Positions 34,920 through 46,889 of a DNA stretch of 64,000 nt are shown piece by piece. Each line of letters opens with the position of its first letter. The first letter of the stretch is position 1. Below the pieces are notes generated by a model, which had not been told where the DNA came from, did not search any database, and saw nothing but the letters and a program-made list of their open reading frames with translations. Source of the DNA: Trileptium ribeirensis (taxonomy: Eukaryota; Nematoda; Enoplea; Enoplida; Thoracostomopsidae); contig JASANE010028247.1 of assembly GCA_030248225.1 (NCBI GenBank), positions 17,109 through 81,108 on the forward strand, written 5' to 3'. Position numbers and translations under genes: made by a program.

Positions 34920-35175
34920 GTGGCTAATGTAGTAGCGGCTATTTCTTTCAGCAGTAGCCGTCGTCGGTATCTTCTTGAAGTCGGTGTACCTTTGAAGACA
35001 CAGTTAGCCGTTGATTTGCATATGAAGAGCTTGTACACTATATAAGCCCGGACTTTTGCGAATTTGGAAGGCAGTTTTATTTTTATCATTCGTACTGCTT
35101 CAGCGTCATGCTGACACTTCCTATTCTGTCTTGTGATTGTTGTTTGTTAATAAAGATATCATTTGTTAGATTTCG
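34920..35175 (+). mobile_element. Probable 3' LTR remnant
   Basis: This follows the integrase end by about 330 bp. It contains a TATA-like box (CTATATAAGCCCGG, about 35,038-35,051) and a polyadenylation signal (AATAAAG, about 35,149), in the order expected for U3-R-U5. The start is uncertain, and no matching 5' LTR was found, so the boundaries are guesses. The inverted pair AGTAGCGGCTA/CAGTAGCCG near 34,931-34,960 is also present. Confidence 0.4.
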
Positions 35176-35859
35176 GTATAAAGCTACCAAAACGAAGTAA
35201 GGCTAAGATTAATTTCAGTAGAAAATTAAGCAAGACCAACGGTCTTACACGACGCCGAAATATGTTCGTACTAATACGTTTTATTATTTTTTTGCAGCAT
35301 TATTGATATGCTCCTGACATTTTAATAGTGTTGTTAATGAACTACTTAAATTGAATTAAATTAGTTTGTTGAATTTAAGCTTTAGTAGTCGATAATTGAG
35401 GCAAAATGTCCTTGACAATTTTTGTATGCTTGCCAAAAACAGAGCGGTACCAATGTCTAGGTACATTCGCATTTTTAATTGGACCAAAACAACCTTTTTA
35501 AAATGATTGCATATAACATATTTTAGGAAACTATTATTTTTTCGCCATTTATTTATCGTATTTATTTTTTACGCCAACTTATTTATTTTTAAACAATTTA
35601 AATTCTCAGTAGCACATTGTGTTGCTCTGCTTAAGTGCTTACTAAAACTTGTTCACATGCTGTACTGCTACGGTAAACCTTAGCTTCACATGGCGTCAAC
35701 ACTTGTATCATTCAAACACAATGCAAATTTATCCCAAATGCTAAACATGTGGAAAAAATGACTCTTCAAGAGATAATGCGTCAGATTTTAAGATAGTATT
35801 GCGTTGACATTTTAGGACAGGTGTGTGACAATTTCAAACTAATAGATTTTATTTTCAAA
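35176..35859. other. AT-rich spacer
   Basis: No gene was recognised. The sequence is a plain AT-rich stretch after the LTR remnant. Confidence 0.5.
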
Positions 35860-36195
35860 AACAATTAGAAATGAGACAAAATCAATAAACTTAAAAGTTC
35901 TAAATCTAAAAATAGAAGTGAAATCTAAATTTATTCTATAAACCTAAAATAGAAATTAGATTTGAATAAATGTATGAATCTAAAATAGAAATAAGATCTA
36001 AAGTAGTGGAAGCAGGAGTGCATTAGGGAAGAGTATGACACGGGGTAACATTAGAGTGCAGGGAAGTGTCATACTCTTCCCGAATGCACTCTTGGTGTAA
36101 GGAAAACCTCAAAATAGAAACATCTAAATTTTTATTATTAGAGTCAAAATAGAAATGAGATCTAAGTTAGCGTATAAAACTACAGATAGATTTGA
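35860..36195. repeat. Short AT-rich degenerate repeats around a hairpin
   Basis: Variants of AATCTAAAATAGAAATGAGATCTAA recur at about 35,865-35,880, 35,905-35,930, 35,945-35,970, 35,975-36,003, 36,108-36,135 and 36,145-36,170, spaced by roughly 35-45 bp. In the middle sits an unrelated GC-richer hairpin (36,014-36,093), which looks like an insertion that split the array. Confidence 0.6.
36014..36093. repeat. Near-perfect inverted repeat, 26-bp stem and 24-nt loop
   Basis: AGTGCATTAGGGAAGAGTATGACAC at 36,017-36,041 is matched by the complement of 36,066-36,090 with a single mismatch (A/C). The stem extends by G:C and A:T pairs to 36,014/36,093, with one G-T wobble. The loop is 24 nt and contains TTAGAGTGCAGGG, a partial echo of the arm. 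With its low divergence in otherwise decayed DNA it looks recent. It could be a tiny foldback transposon or a hairpin-RNA source. Confidence 0.85.
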
Positions 36196-36452
36196 AGCAG
36201 TTAGTAAATTTCTACAAGCTAATATATACCAAAGTCTCCGCAGGATTTATATTCTGTGCAAATTTTCATTAAATTAAAACAGAGTGAAATTATTTTAAAC
36301 TAAAATTCATAACATATCGCCCGAACTAAAATCTACATAAATTTTGCAGTACATTGAAAGATTCTAATATTTTCAACACCTACCAAATACGAGGATATAT
36401 TTTTATAAAGTGTTGCGAGCAATTGGAGCCAAAACAATTAACACCTTCACAG

Positions 36453-38073
36453 AAACAAGTTGGCCATCTTACAGTATTTATGTAATATTCATAGTTTTAC
36501 TTGTCAATGTCTTGGGAAGACAGCCGGTTTTCACAATTTTCGGCGTTAATCATCGTGAAAGCGGCGGCCGGTCAGTAGAGGTCTATCCGCTTATATCATG
36601 TGTATTATACCAAAGTACCGACCCTTGTTGATGTTATCGCCATAGAAAACAGTGGAATTGTTTAAATTAATTCTGTAGTATAGTAAACAAGTTGGCCATC
36701 TTACAGTATTTATGTAATATGCATAGTTTTACTTGTCAATGTCTTGGGAAGACAGCCGGTTTTCACGATTTTCGGCGTTAATCATCGTGAAAGCGGCGGC
36801 CGGTCAGTAGAGGTCTATCCGCTTATATCATGTGTATTATACCAAAGTACCGACCCTTGTTGATGTTATCGCCATAGAAAACAGTGGAATTGTTTAAATT
36901 AATTCTGTAGTATAGTAAACAAGTTGGCCATCTTACAGTATTTATGTAATATGCATAGTTTTACTTGTCAATGTCTTGGGAAGACAGCCGGTTTTCACAA
37001 TTTTCGGCGTTAATCATCATGAAAGCGGCGGCCGGTCAGTAGAGGTCTATCCGCTTATATCATGTGTATTATACCAAAGTACCGACCCTTGTTGATGTTA
37101 TCGCCATAGAAAATAGTGGAATTGTTTAAATTAATTCTGTAGTATAGTAAACAAGTTGGCCATCTTACAGTATTTATGTAATATGCATAGTTTTACTTGT
37201 CAATGTCTTGGGAAGACAGCCGGTTTTAACAATTTTCGGCGTTAATCATCGTGAAAGCGGCGGCCGGTCAGTAGAGGTCTATCCGCTTATATCATGTGTA
37301 TTATACCAAAGTACCGACCCTTGTTGATGTTATCGCCATAGAAAACAGTGGAATTGTTTAAATTAATTCTGTAGTATAGTAAACAAGTTGGCCATCTTAC
37401 AGTATTTATGTAATATGCATAGTTTTACTTGTCAATGTCTTGGGAAGACAGCCGGTTTTCACAATTTTCGGCGTTAATCATCGTGAAAGCGGCGGCCGGT
37501 CAGTAGAGGTCTATCCGCTTATATCATGTGTATTATACCAAAGCACCGACCCTTGTTGATGTTATCGCCATAGAAAACAGTGGAATTGTTTAAATTAATT
37601 CTGTAGTATAGTAAACAAGTTGGCCATCTTACAGTATTTATGTAATATGCATAGTTTTACTTGTCAATGTCTTGGGAAGACAGCCGGTTTTCACAATTTT
37701 CGGCGTTAATCATCGTGAAAGCGGCGGCCGGTCAGTAGAGGTCTATCCGCTTATATCATGTGTATTATACCAAAGTACCGACCCTTGTTGATGTTATCGC
37801 CATAGAAAACAGTGGAATTGTTTAAATTAATTCTGTAGTATAGTAAACAAGTTGGCCATCTTACAGTATTTATGTAATATGCATAGTTTTACTTGTCAAT
37901 GTCTTGGGAAGACAGCCGGTTTTCACAATTTTCGGCGTTAATCATCGTGAAAGCGGCGGCCGGTCAGTAGAAGTCTATCCGCTTATATCATGTATATTAT
38001 ACCAAAGTACCGACCCTTGTTGATTTTATCGCCATAGCAAACAGTGGAATTGTTTAAATTAATTCTGTAGTAT
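36453..38073. repeat. Tandem array of seven 232-bp satellite units
   Basis: AACAAGTTGGCCATCTTACAG recurs at a strict 232-bp spacing (reference base C at 36,456, 36,688, 36,920, 37,152, 37,384, 37,616 and 37,848). Unit one has TATTCATAG where the others have TATGCATAG. Single private substitutions mark units two to five, and the seventh has the most changes (AGAAGTC, CATGTATATT, TTGATTTTATC), as expected at an array edge. Each unit carries GAAAGCGGCGGCCGGTCAG and AAGACAGCCGGTTTT. 232 is not a multiple of three, so the 73-codon frame across unit one cannot be a repeated protein. Confidence 0.97.
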
Positions 38074-38084
38074 TAGATTGCAAA

Positions 38085-38335
38085 GACGCCGTTGCCTAAC
38101 ACTTCGACAGGCTCAGTTTTGCTATAATCAGCTATATGTAGGATTCGGCAATTTAACCGCCAGATACTGCGTCGTCTAAAATGTTCATTTGCAAGTTGAA
38201 GCGAATTTGTAACAAAATGCTGAAGTATTAGTTATGAATATGCAGTTCGTTTTGTAGTTAAGGAAGCTTCTTTATCGTTGGTCGGTCAGTGGGCCGTCTG
38301 TCATCCGTTGGTCCCTCGGCCAAACTTCACAACCG
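38085..38335 (+). mobile_element. Body of a dispersed SINE-like repeat, copy 1
   Basis: This aligns with 48,805-49,065. Shared blocks are CCTAACACT/CCCAACACT, CAGCTATATGTA/TAGCTATATACTGTA, TCATTTGCAAGTTGA/TCATATGCAAACTGA and AAATGCTGAAGTA/AAATGCTGAGGTA. Both end in GC-rich GTTGGTC/CCGTC..TGGTC runs and CTCGGCC/ATCGGCC. The second copy keeps a tRNA-like head upstream; here the head position is occupied by the end of the 232-bp array, so the array and the repeat abut. Confidence 0.55.
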
Positions 38336-40617
38336 ATCGTTGCTCAACACTAATCAACAGCCAATAATCAAATGGTATATTTGCGATTATCTTATGTCAG
38401 CACATTCAATGTGAAATTTTTGGCGCGTGTTTTAAAATAGCTCCATCAGTTTCAATACCGATGATATCAATCACATGGTCATGCCATGGCGTTGACACTT
38501 GTCATTTGTTAATTATGACGTATTTACGTCGTAAGCGCTTGACATAAATATAATAGAAAATTACCGACCACCAACGGCGTATATAATATTTAAATTATGA
38601 AATTGTACAACCCTAGTTTAAAACAAAATATTTCAGATGATAACCACAGTATTATTTGAAACACCCAGTTAAAAACTGTGTATAAACCCCAGCGTCGAGT
38701 TAGAGTAATAGCAAAACCGCGGGTTGAATTATCGAGAACTAAAATGTTGTTCGACGTTCGCCGAATTAAAATAAAACCATAAAAATAGTTTCAGTACAAT
38801 CAAAAATTCAAAACGACATGAACATCTGTTTTTTCGGCATCGTTAACGCTTGCTGCTACACTTGTGGATATATAACTTGTTTGATATAAAATGGATATCC
38901 ATTTGAGCAAACCAATTAATTTTAAATTCAGATATATACCGTATCTATATAATTATATACATATTTTATTCATAGATGCCTAAAGGAAAGGGTACGGAGG
39001 TCACCGCATGCGCATCGGACACCACTTGTGCTATTTTTCTTCTCGAGGCCTCAGCGCACCACCGCCCCGACGTGTGTTTGAGCAAAATTCTGCGAAAAAA
39101 TTGGGGGAATGTAGGAAGAATCAGGAAAAATTGGGGAACAAGGGGAAATTTTAGGTTATATCAATGGCTTAACTCGGCTCCCATCATGGACACCACCTCT
39201 GGCACATATGATTTAATTATATAATATATACATAAATGAAAATAAATACCATTGGATTTACCCTTATAGAAAATATTTTATAATTTACCAAAAAAGAAGG
39301 TTTCAACCCTGTAATTGTTGAACTCTAAGATGAACATGCGCGCATGCTACGTTACGTTGTAGGCACGGGTAGCCGTCACATATGAATCATCCGTACATCG
39401 TGATAGGTTCTGTATTAAATAGATACACCATAAAATTTACGAAATCGAAAATACAAATTTCGATGATTTAATAAAAATAATCAAAATAGATCACATAGCC
39501 AGTGTTTGCAGTAATTACGTTATATACCATATAATGGATGAAAGTTTGTTGCAACTCTACTAACTCAACAATCGTTCGACGTATTTGGCTGATTTTTTTC
39601 TATTGGGTGCCTTTAAAGCTACGTCTCTTCAACTGAAATATTGTGCATATGTATTCCCCTATTTCGTGGCATTGGTCAAACAATTCCATGTTTTAGGATA
39701 ATATAAGCCCGTTTTATATTATCATTTGTAACTAGGCTATGAGCCAACCGATTTAGCTCAAATTTTCACATCGGATGTGCCCTTAGGTGGCTGGCATGTG
39801 TAAACAATATAGCTGAGATATACACTGGCGCGAGGAAAGATACCCGACCAGTTTAAATTTTAGTGCCAACTGTATGCAAATTTTGCTGGGTATTTTCGAT
39901 GATACATCTAAAACCTTACCAAATAGCTATACTAGCAAAGTATAAATATCTCTCGAAGCGGATTCAAGAACTGAGTCGAAGGTGTCACGCTTGGCTAATT
40001 CATGCATTAATTAAGGAACTGTGACTAATTATTTGAAGTCATAAATCTTAGTCAAACGTCAATCATGAATTCACCTGATTTTTACACCTTTCGACTCAGT
40101 TCGTCAATGCGGTTTGAAAGCTATATAAAATTACACATATGTTGAGAAAAAATTTTTGCCGAAAATTTCAGGGTAAGCACACAATCGAAAAAATTGTAAT
40201 AAGTATTATTCTAATGTGGTTATTAACCGCGAATGCGTGCAGGATCAAGAGTTGGTTACCATTTTATTGGGGTTTCTTCAAAATTACCATTTTTAGGCTG
40301 GAGGCATATAACCTAAAATGCTCGTTTCGTTATTACAAAATATAACTTGCTAATACCTTATCCGATTAGGGGCAAATCTTCACAGACATAATAATCACGT
40401 TAGCTTTATACAAAGATTCAGCGTCTCATCCTCGATGCTCCGCTACAGCTTCATTACCGTTAACATAAAATTATTAAAGTAATGTATCTAAGTAAAATTA
40501 AATGTATGCTACGAAGCAAACATTCTCAACCCAGTGTCTATTATTACACTACCACAAATGTAAAGCCTCACCACGCTAGCATACATAACATAGATACAAC
40601 CAGATTTTATCTGGGCC
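38336..40617. other. AT-rich spacer with a GC-richer patch at 38,975-39,200
   Basis: The patch at 38,975-39,200 has an 82-codon plus-strand frame without a domain and short direct repeats (AAAAATTGGGG twice, GGACACCAC twice). It is probably a transposon fragment. The frame at 40,139-40,345 has a hydrophobic stretch (VISIILMWLLTANA) but no other support. Confidence 0.4.
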
Positions 40618-40700
40618 TATGATGTGGTAGCGCACTAAATTTGAAAGCTAGGAACCCGGGTAGGAATTAGGGCTTGTCTGTCACTAGCTTGCTCTGTCAT
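40618..40700 (+). mobile_element. tRNA-like SINE head
   Basis: TGTGGTAGCGCAC (40,623-40,635) resembles a box A and CCCGGGTAGGAATT (about 40,656-40,669) a mutated box B, at tRNA-like spacing. The arms do not pair well, so it is not a working tRNA. The sequence after it (CTTGTCTGTCACTAGCTTGC) has no identified partner in the window. Confidence 0.4.
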
Positions 40701-41954
40701 ACCGTAGAGTACTGATGTACGGCTCACCAATCCGGGAAGTTTGCGTAGATATATACTACAAAAGTTCATAAAGATCTATGGTGTAGTAGAACACCAGAGT
40801 TGCAAGTTAGAGGTCCTGCTGGAATCTTACCTGGTCCATACTAAATATCAGTCTTATCTATAGTGTATATTTATATTAGGCGGAATTCATCTTGTACAGT
40901 GTAATCTTGTCGATCCTATGGTATTAATAAAATATCTCTTACTTAGACGACGTAGGATGCAGTGTTAGAAAACTACAAAACATAGTCACTTTTGCACTTA
41001 AATATCTGGGAAATCATATTGGGTTGGATTCATAACCTAACATTGACAAACTTGCCAGTAGTTGCTTTTGGAAAATATAACTGCTTTCGAAAATGTGAAA
41101 AAATTCACAATTTTGATATTACATTCACCATAGTCGTATAAAAACGATATGAATCAACCCTTGTCTTTTAGAATACAAGACTGATATTATGCCTTTACCT
41201 ACCTTTGGCTACTCCGAAGACAACAATTGGACACACAAGCACCCATAGTCTGGTTTGGCTCTTAGTTACTAACTTAACCTCTCAACATCGAAGTTTGAAA
41301 TTGTGGACCTACTCAAATCATAAATATGTTGGGGTTATGGCTTCATGAACTATAACCAAAGTCAGTACATGTAAGCCGAACGTTGAATGTGTATGATATT
41401 ATCTTCGAATTAAATATCACGTTCTCACTGCAACATGTACATACGATAGAAAGAATTGAAAATCTATTACAGTATATATATTTGCACATTATACTAAAAC
41501 CAAGTATGCGTTGGCTAATTGGCTAGTTGGAAAACAAGCAAATGTATAATTTACCACAAAAGGCTTGCTATTCCGAGAAACGCATCCTCGATATACGCTT
41601 ACTTCGTAGTATAGATAGTCAACAACGTTGAGACCAACTATGGTGCTCATAAACAAAATTTAAACTCAGTTTTTATGAGGCGGTCGCGTCGGTAAAATAC
41701 ACAATACTATTTTCAAAACGCAATTTCGGCTGAAAATATTTTCTCTTTTCTCATTTTCCTCTGATAAAATACAACATAAACGTAGACGTATATGTTTTTC
41801 AGATATACTTTGATTCTTTGAATATAAAATTCATATAAATACTACGCATACTTCTATATTTTATTCAAGATTACATGTATTAAAAACGTAAATAATAATT
41901 TTTATATGTGCAGAGCATTTACGGATTCTTACATGTCAAGCAAGGAGAGTATTT
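40701..41954. other. AT-rich spacer
   Basis: No feature was recognised. Confidence 0.5.
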
Positions 41955-42180
41955 TTGCGTTTTTTAAATTGGTGCCCGAAAGCTAGACGCGACAATCGAA
42001 ATAAGTAATAACGCTGCAATGCTCAGGCCACGAGCGTTAGAGCGGTGGGCCCTGGTTGGGTGCAGGAACGCGCCAGTAGTATTGGCCCCGTAATTTTGGA
42101 CCGCGCACCCAGATGTGAAAACATTCCAGTTCCTAGGCCAGTGCATCAGCGACATAAATGTTGCGGTTACTGTATAGGTA
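41955..42180. other. GC-rich island, open on both strands
   Basis: About 225 bp stand out from AT-rich flanks. The minus strand has an ATG-initiated frame of 63 codons (41,964-42,155) ending in a hydrophobic segment, SIAALLLISIVASSF. The plus strand is also open except for one stop. The left edge TTGGTGCCCGAAAGC resembles a primer-binding site of a retroelement but no LTR was seen before it. It is unassigned: either a transposon piece or an exon. Confidence 0.3.
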
Positions 42181-44049
42181 ACTGTTGCTGCGGATTTTCG
42201 TGAAAAGTTTTATTAATTCTTTACAGTGCTAGAAATATCTATTAAGATTCAGTGACTGTCAATTCAGATTCAACAGTGCAATCATTATATCCACACAGTG
42301 TAATAAACGACATTATTTGTGTCCAATAACAGTTTCCCTTATGGCTTCATGTGCTCCTGACAACATGAGCAGCGTTGTTTTCTCGCCTGAAACGAAATAA
42401 CTTCTCGCCTGAAAATGATTAACGAATAAGTAGTCAATGGCATGGACAGATAACAGTCATCTTTCTGCAATAACTTCGTTTTCTCTGAGGTTCCAGTCAT
42501 AGCTGAAGTATATACTATAAATTTGTTCGAGCGTTTCTACAGTCCTGTCAGGTATTCAATATATAATAACTTTGATATAATTATTAGAAAAAAATTGTAT
42601 AAATTTTAATATATATCAAACTGTGGCGCTATTTATTTAAACGGAGCTATTTAAATGATAATGCTTTTCTACATTGCTTGTGTACAAAAAACCTAAAAAT
42701 TATTGTTCAACAATAAAGCTAAGACTTCAAGTACAACTTATAACCATAAAGTCAAATTTATAATATTGAAATCGAAAATTGAAATTCAGTTGAATTTATT
42801 TACCAGAGTTCAAATATCTAAAATCTTAGTGTCACAGCACAGTTCAAGCAGCGCATCCGCTCAAGCACGTTCGCTTGAACTGAAGCTTTTACCAGAGTTT
42901 AGAAATATCTATGTTTCTTGTTTTATTAAGTAAATAGTGTCGCAGCACTTTTTATTGTCATCTCGTTTAAATGATGGCGCCTTAGAACCAGTGGATCGCT
43001 AATAATATAGTCGCTTTAAAACTGAACTTTATGGATACGAGTGCAATCTCTGTCTAAAGATTTATAATGTCCAAAATCATTATAATATTTAAATTTTACA
43101 GAAAATGAGAAAGAAACATTCATAATAAAACAAGATATGTTAAGGATTGCGCTTGCTGCAAGAAATATAATTTTGTGCGTAATACACAATGCTATCTTTT
43201 CTGCTGCGAAGGCTATGTAACGTCATTCTTCGATTTCATAATCTAAGTTCACTTCAACAAAACTCCAAAGCATCGAAATGTGCAGCTGTGCGTTGTGCAA
43301 AAATTGACTAAGTTGTTAAATTTGAGGTTTATAATTTCCCAATGCTTAATAAATTCATATGGACAAGTCAAAGGTCTTTAGCTAAACGCGTCGCTAGAAC
43401 CATTGGGTTTCGATTCATTTCAAGCAATTACAAAAAATGGATACAGTAGGTATGATGTGCATTCAGGTCATGTTTCGGATTATAGCTTAAGGTGAAGGCT
43501 GATATCGTGGATCCGAATCGTGCATAATTAAGAACTTGCTACAGCTTCCTACGTTTAATTTAGGAATTTAGAATAGTAACTTAAATTTTATCCAGAGTAA
43601 CACTTAGTTCTAAAACGAATAGAATATTTACAAAGGGTACAGCACTTGATGCAGAGAACGACTATCAAACCATCATATGCACACCAATTTAGTTTATCTG
43701 GTCTAGTTATGTTGCTTTGCATAAAAATATCGTTGCTCAATGTATATTCTAGTCGCAGACGAACTATCATTCCCATTTTCTTGATTTTAGGACGAACAGA
43801 CCCAGAAGTTGTCTGCACGCGCCAGCCGTTATTAGAATCTGAGTTTAGTTAGAAAGCCAAATGTTGTAACGCTACAACACAGGCCCAAACAACTCAACTT
43901 ATAACTACGCTATGTACGCTAAAGTGGTGCGGTGCTGCAGTACTACACTGCTGAATAGTAGACTGAGTGTGTTTCGATTTTAGCTCTCTTACAATACAGC
44001 GCCGCAGAGGGTCACAAAATGTAGAGACTATGGGCTACCTTTTTATAAT
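42181..44049. other. AT-rich spacer
   Basis: No gene could be supported. CAGTG words recur at about 24-bp spacing near 42,225-42,300. The minus-strand frame at 43,588-43,818 is Cys-rich near its end but has no consistent splice sites. Confidence 0.4.
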
Positions 44050-44121
44050 AAAACACGGAATTCGAACAAAAGCCTTATGCTTGCAAAACTAGTGCGCTAC
44101 CACTGCCACACCACGGGCACC
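44050..44121 (-). mobile_element. tRNA-Ala-like pseudogene or SINE head
   Basis: On the minus strand TGGCAGTGGTAGCGCAC (44,108-44,092) is a clear box A and GTTCGAATTCC (44,067-44,057) a clear box B. The segment between them, AGTTTTGCAAGCATAAGGC, resembles the anticodon arm of tRNA-Ala(TGC). The acceptor ends (GTGCCCG and GTGTTTTAT) do not pair, so it is not functional. No CCA or clear SINE body was identified downstream. Confidence 0.6.
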
Positions 44122-46186
44122 GATCAACTTCTGATACGCTACGTATGCTATAGCACAGGGGCGCTGCAAAAGTGCCATATGAAATCGTATTGAGTTATTT
44201 CGACGCATAACTGTCGGATACTAACCAGTTAATGCAAAACGCGTATAACGTACACTAAGAGAATTGTGGTAATACAGTGGTTCGCAATATACAATTTTGC
44301 TGGATAGGCGTTAATAAATTAAGAATATTAGACATGATATTAATTTAAAGTAACAAAACAGATGGACATAGCGATATAGATGAAATGCTGTAATAATGCT
44401 TTCGTCCATAATAATAACAAGGCTAGGTTAGAGGTTTAGTTAATAGCACGACTGAGCTTTTATGGTATGTTCATATTTTTTCAACTCATTTGCAAAAAGC
44501 GGCGCAATTTGACAGGCTTTGGTTGCAACATTTAGAATTTTATTCAGCTACAGAATCTCGCAGAGGCAAACAAGACACTCAATATCAGATTAAAAATGAC
44601 ATCTAAGTATTAAACTGACTACCTCTATAAGCCCCAATGGGCAAACAAGCTGACAAGCAAGAAACGTATGTACTTTGTTAAAATTTAAAAAAATTCACTT
44701 TTGAAGTATTTTTAAGCTATGCTTTATATTTGAAAAACGGCTGATCCAGAAAAAATACAAATCAACAAATGTATTTACAGCTTTTTACATATAATTTACT
44801 GACATATAGAGAATGTATAAAATTGCAAAAAAATATCTATGAATGTGCAATAGTTTTACATAGTTTCACAACCAATAAACTAATATATGAGCTCCAGCTG
44901 GAGTATATATTGGACCAGTGAGTGTTGTTTTTTAAAAACTATACTCAATATTATGCCAAATGCCACTATGTCTAGTTAGCCACAAGCTATCAATATCGTA
45001 GCTTTCAGAGATGTTTTATGGTGATGATCGATCGTTTATGATAGTAGGAAACTCAAAACTCTTCAGACAAATCCGATAAAGTCGCACTAAATGGATTTCT
45101 CAAGTACGTAAGAAATTTATAATCATATAAGTTTGTCTTGTCCCTTTGTGATTGTTAATTTTTATTAACGTTACTAATTCATGGTATATATGTCATCTGT
45201 ATTTCGCATACATAATTGCTGTATTGTAGTGCTGGGCAAAGGCCGGATTTTTCGTTGGCCGGCCGGCCGTAAATTTTCGAAACCGAAAAACGTCCGACCA
45301 TCGAGTTTTCCGGCTGATATCCAACAATATGGCCGGCGGACCTCTCCAAGATTAATTTTGGAAAGTTTTTATATTTTTCAAAATTCAAAATTTTGCATGC
45401 TGATTATGCACAAAATTGCATTCATCCGCGTAAACGACTGGCCAACCTGGCAGAAAGCCGATGGTTGTGGTGAAGCTAGGTCGGTTCCCAACGCTACTAT
45501 ATTGTATATAAAACATAACTTTATTGTGTAACTGCTTGAATTGTACCATGAATTAGGTTAATAAATAATTTGATTTGTGTTGAGTTTCGCAATATGACAT
45601 TATTGACAATATATAGTAGCTTTCAGAGGAGTTTGTCATGGCATATACAACGCAATCAAAGTTAATAATTGATCCAACGCGTTGATTTAGACAATACATG
45701 GATGCCGAATAATGTGAAAAAATAACCAGTATGGTGGTGAGGTATCCGGTTTATGCGTTGTAAATTAGGTTCTGAACCCGTTACCCGTTATATATAATGG
45801 ATAATTTTTGTTAATTTTTTTATATATCATCCGATTTTTACAATTTCAACTATGCTATCAGTTGCACCGGTTACACGCTGCAACTAAAATCAGCCGTTGT
45901 ATTTCACATAAATTCCGCACAAAAAACTTTCCGTATTTACAGCTTATACAATCATGTGAAATTTAAAAAAATTTATATTTTATATAACAGATTTACGTGC
46001 TACTGCCTCAAAAATTTGAAGCGGTGGCTGAGTTATGAAAATTGTAATGTGCAATTTGTTTCTTGCTGTAGTCTTCTACGACATCAACTACTGCTAATAT
46101 GATTAAAATAAAATTTCTGCTCACACTGTTGTATATTTATATATCTGTATAAACAAAATTCAAAATACTTATTGTCGACTGTCGAC
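44122..46186. other. AT-rich spacer with a GGCCGGCC-rich patch
   Basis: At 45,226-45,345 a GC-rich insert begins TAGTGCTGGGCAAAGGCCGG and contains GGCCGGCCGGCCG (45,257-45,269) and more GGCCGG copies. It is likely a DNA-transposon fragment. Frames at 45,179-45,388 and 45,181-45,531 cross it on opposite strands and look like by-products. Nothing else is seen. Confidence 0.4.
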
Positions 46187-46355
46187 TATAAAAGCGCTTC
46201 GTCTTGCAGACAAGTTTTAATAATTTGTATCAAGCGCATCGTGGTACAAGGTGTTGAGCACGATGACCGCCGATATAGATATTAGTGAAATTAGTCTACA
46301 TTATGTTTGTATAATATACATAAAATTCGCGACATCTATGAGTTTTGTCAAATAA
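46187..46355 (+). promoter_or_regulatory. Possible core promoter followed by a short first coding segment
   Basis: TATAAAAG at 46,187-46,194 is an excellent TATA box, preceded by a GTCGACTGTCGAC duplication and followed by GCGCTTCGTCTTGCAG. An ATG at 46,263 in a reasonable context (GAGCACGATGACC) lies 76 bp below and opens 30 codons beginning MTADIDISEISLHYV. It could be the promoter and first exon of a gene or of a transposon. There is no downstream exon that I can link, and AT-rich DNA offers many TATA-like strings, so confidence is low. Confidence 0.2.
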
Positions 46356-46889
46356 ATATCACTTCTATAAGCTAAGAAATATCACTGCAATTATACCTAT
46401 TCTTATAACGAATAGCTGTGTTATACTGCATATCCCGGATAACGCAACCGGTGCTATCAGTATTATATTTTACTACTAAAATATTAGATAAACTATTTTT
46501 ATGATGAACATTTTTCCAAGCTCTATCTTTCTTGGGATCAATTGACTAATCAGAAGCTCGCGTTGGGAACATACTTATTATAAAATAAAAATTTTAATAA
46601 AGTAAAAACGGGCATTTATATCCAGATCGTTTTTACAGAAATCTGCTTAAACCAAGCTCTTCTCTTCAATTTCTTCGACTTGTTGTTAAATTCATCGTAA
46701 CATGTATTACATAATTGACACGGCAATGACATTTCTATTTAACATGTGTTCTAATAATAAATACTTTACCGAAATGTATCATCGCTTCAGCAAAATGTGT
46801 AACACAAATCCGTTTACTACATGCTACACCGACCTTCTAGATTTTACTACCGTCCGCTATAAATATTATCGTGTCAGTATAATACAAGG

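Larger units (their letters stand above)
31500..35175 (+). mobile_element. Dead Ty3/gypsy (Metaviridae) retroelement, CsRn1-like
   Basis: Remnants occur in the order Gag, protease, RT, RNase H, integrase and an LTR-like 3' end, all on the plus strand, over about 3.7 kb. The motifs that suggest the CsRn1 branch are: a Gag beginning with a hydrophobic FF-x-KDT-x-x-(W)F segment, a protease of the ANATPIKMRSDRTLHFEV type, an integrase with HVDVVG at the first catalytic Asp, and a closing YKVIRTV...VSLERVKPA segment. Many stops, frameshifts and deletions, including the loss of most of the integrase core, show that it has long been inactive. The branch assignment is from motif memory only; Ty3/gypsy itself is secure. 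Confidence 0.88.

Noticed and set aside
36453..38073. CRISPR array
   Set aside because: The 232-bp units are head to tail without unique spacers, no cas-type genes are present, and the sequence is eukaryotic.
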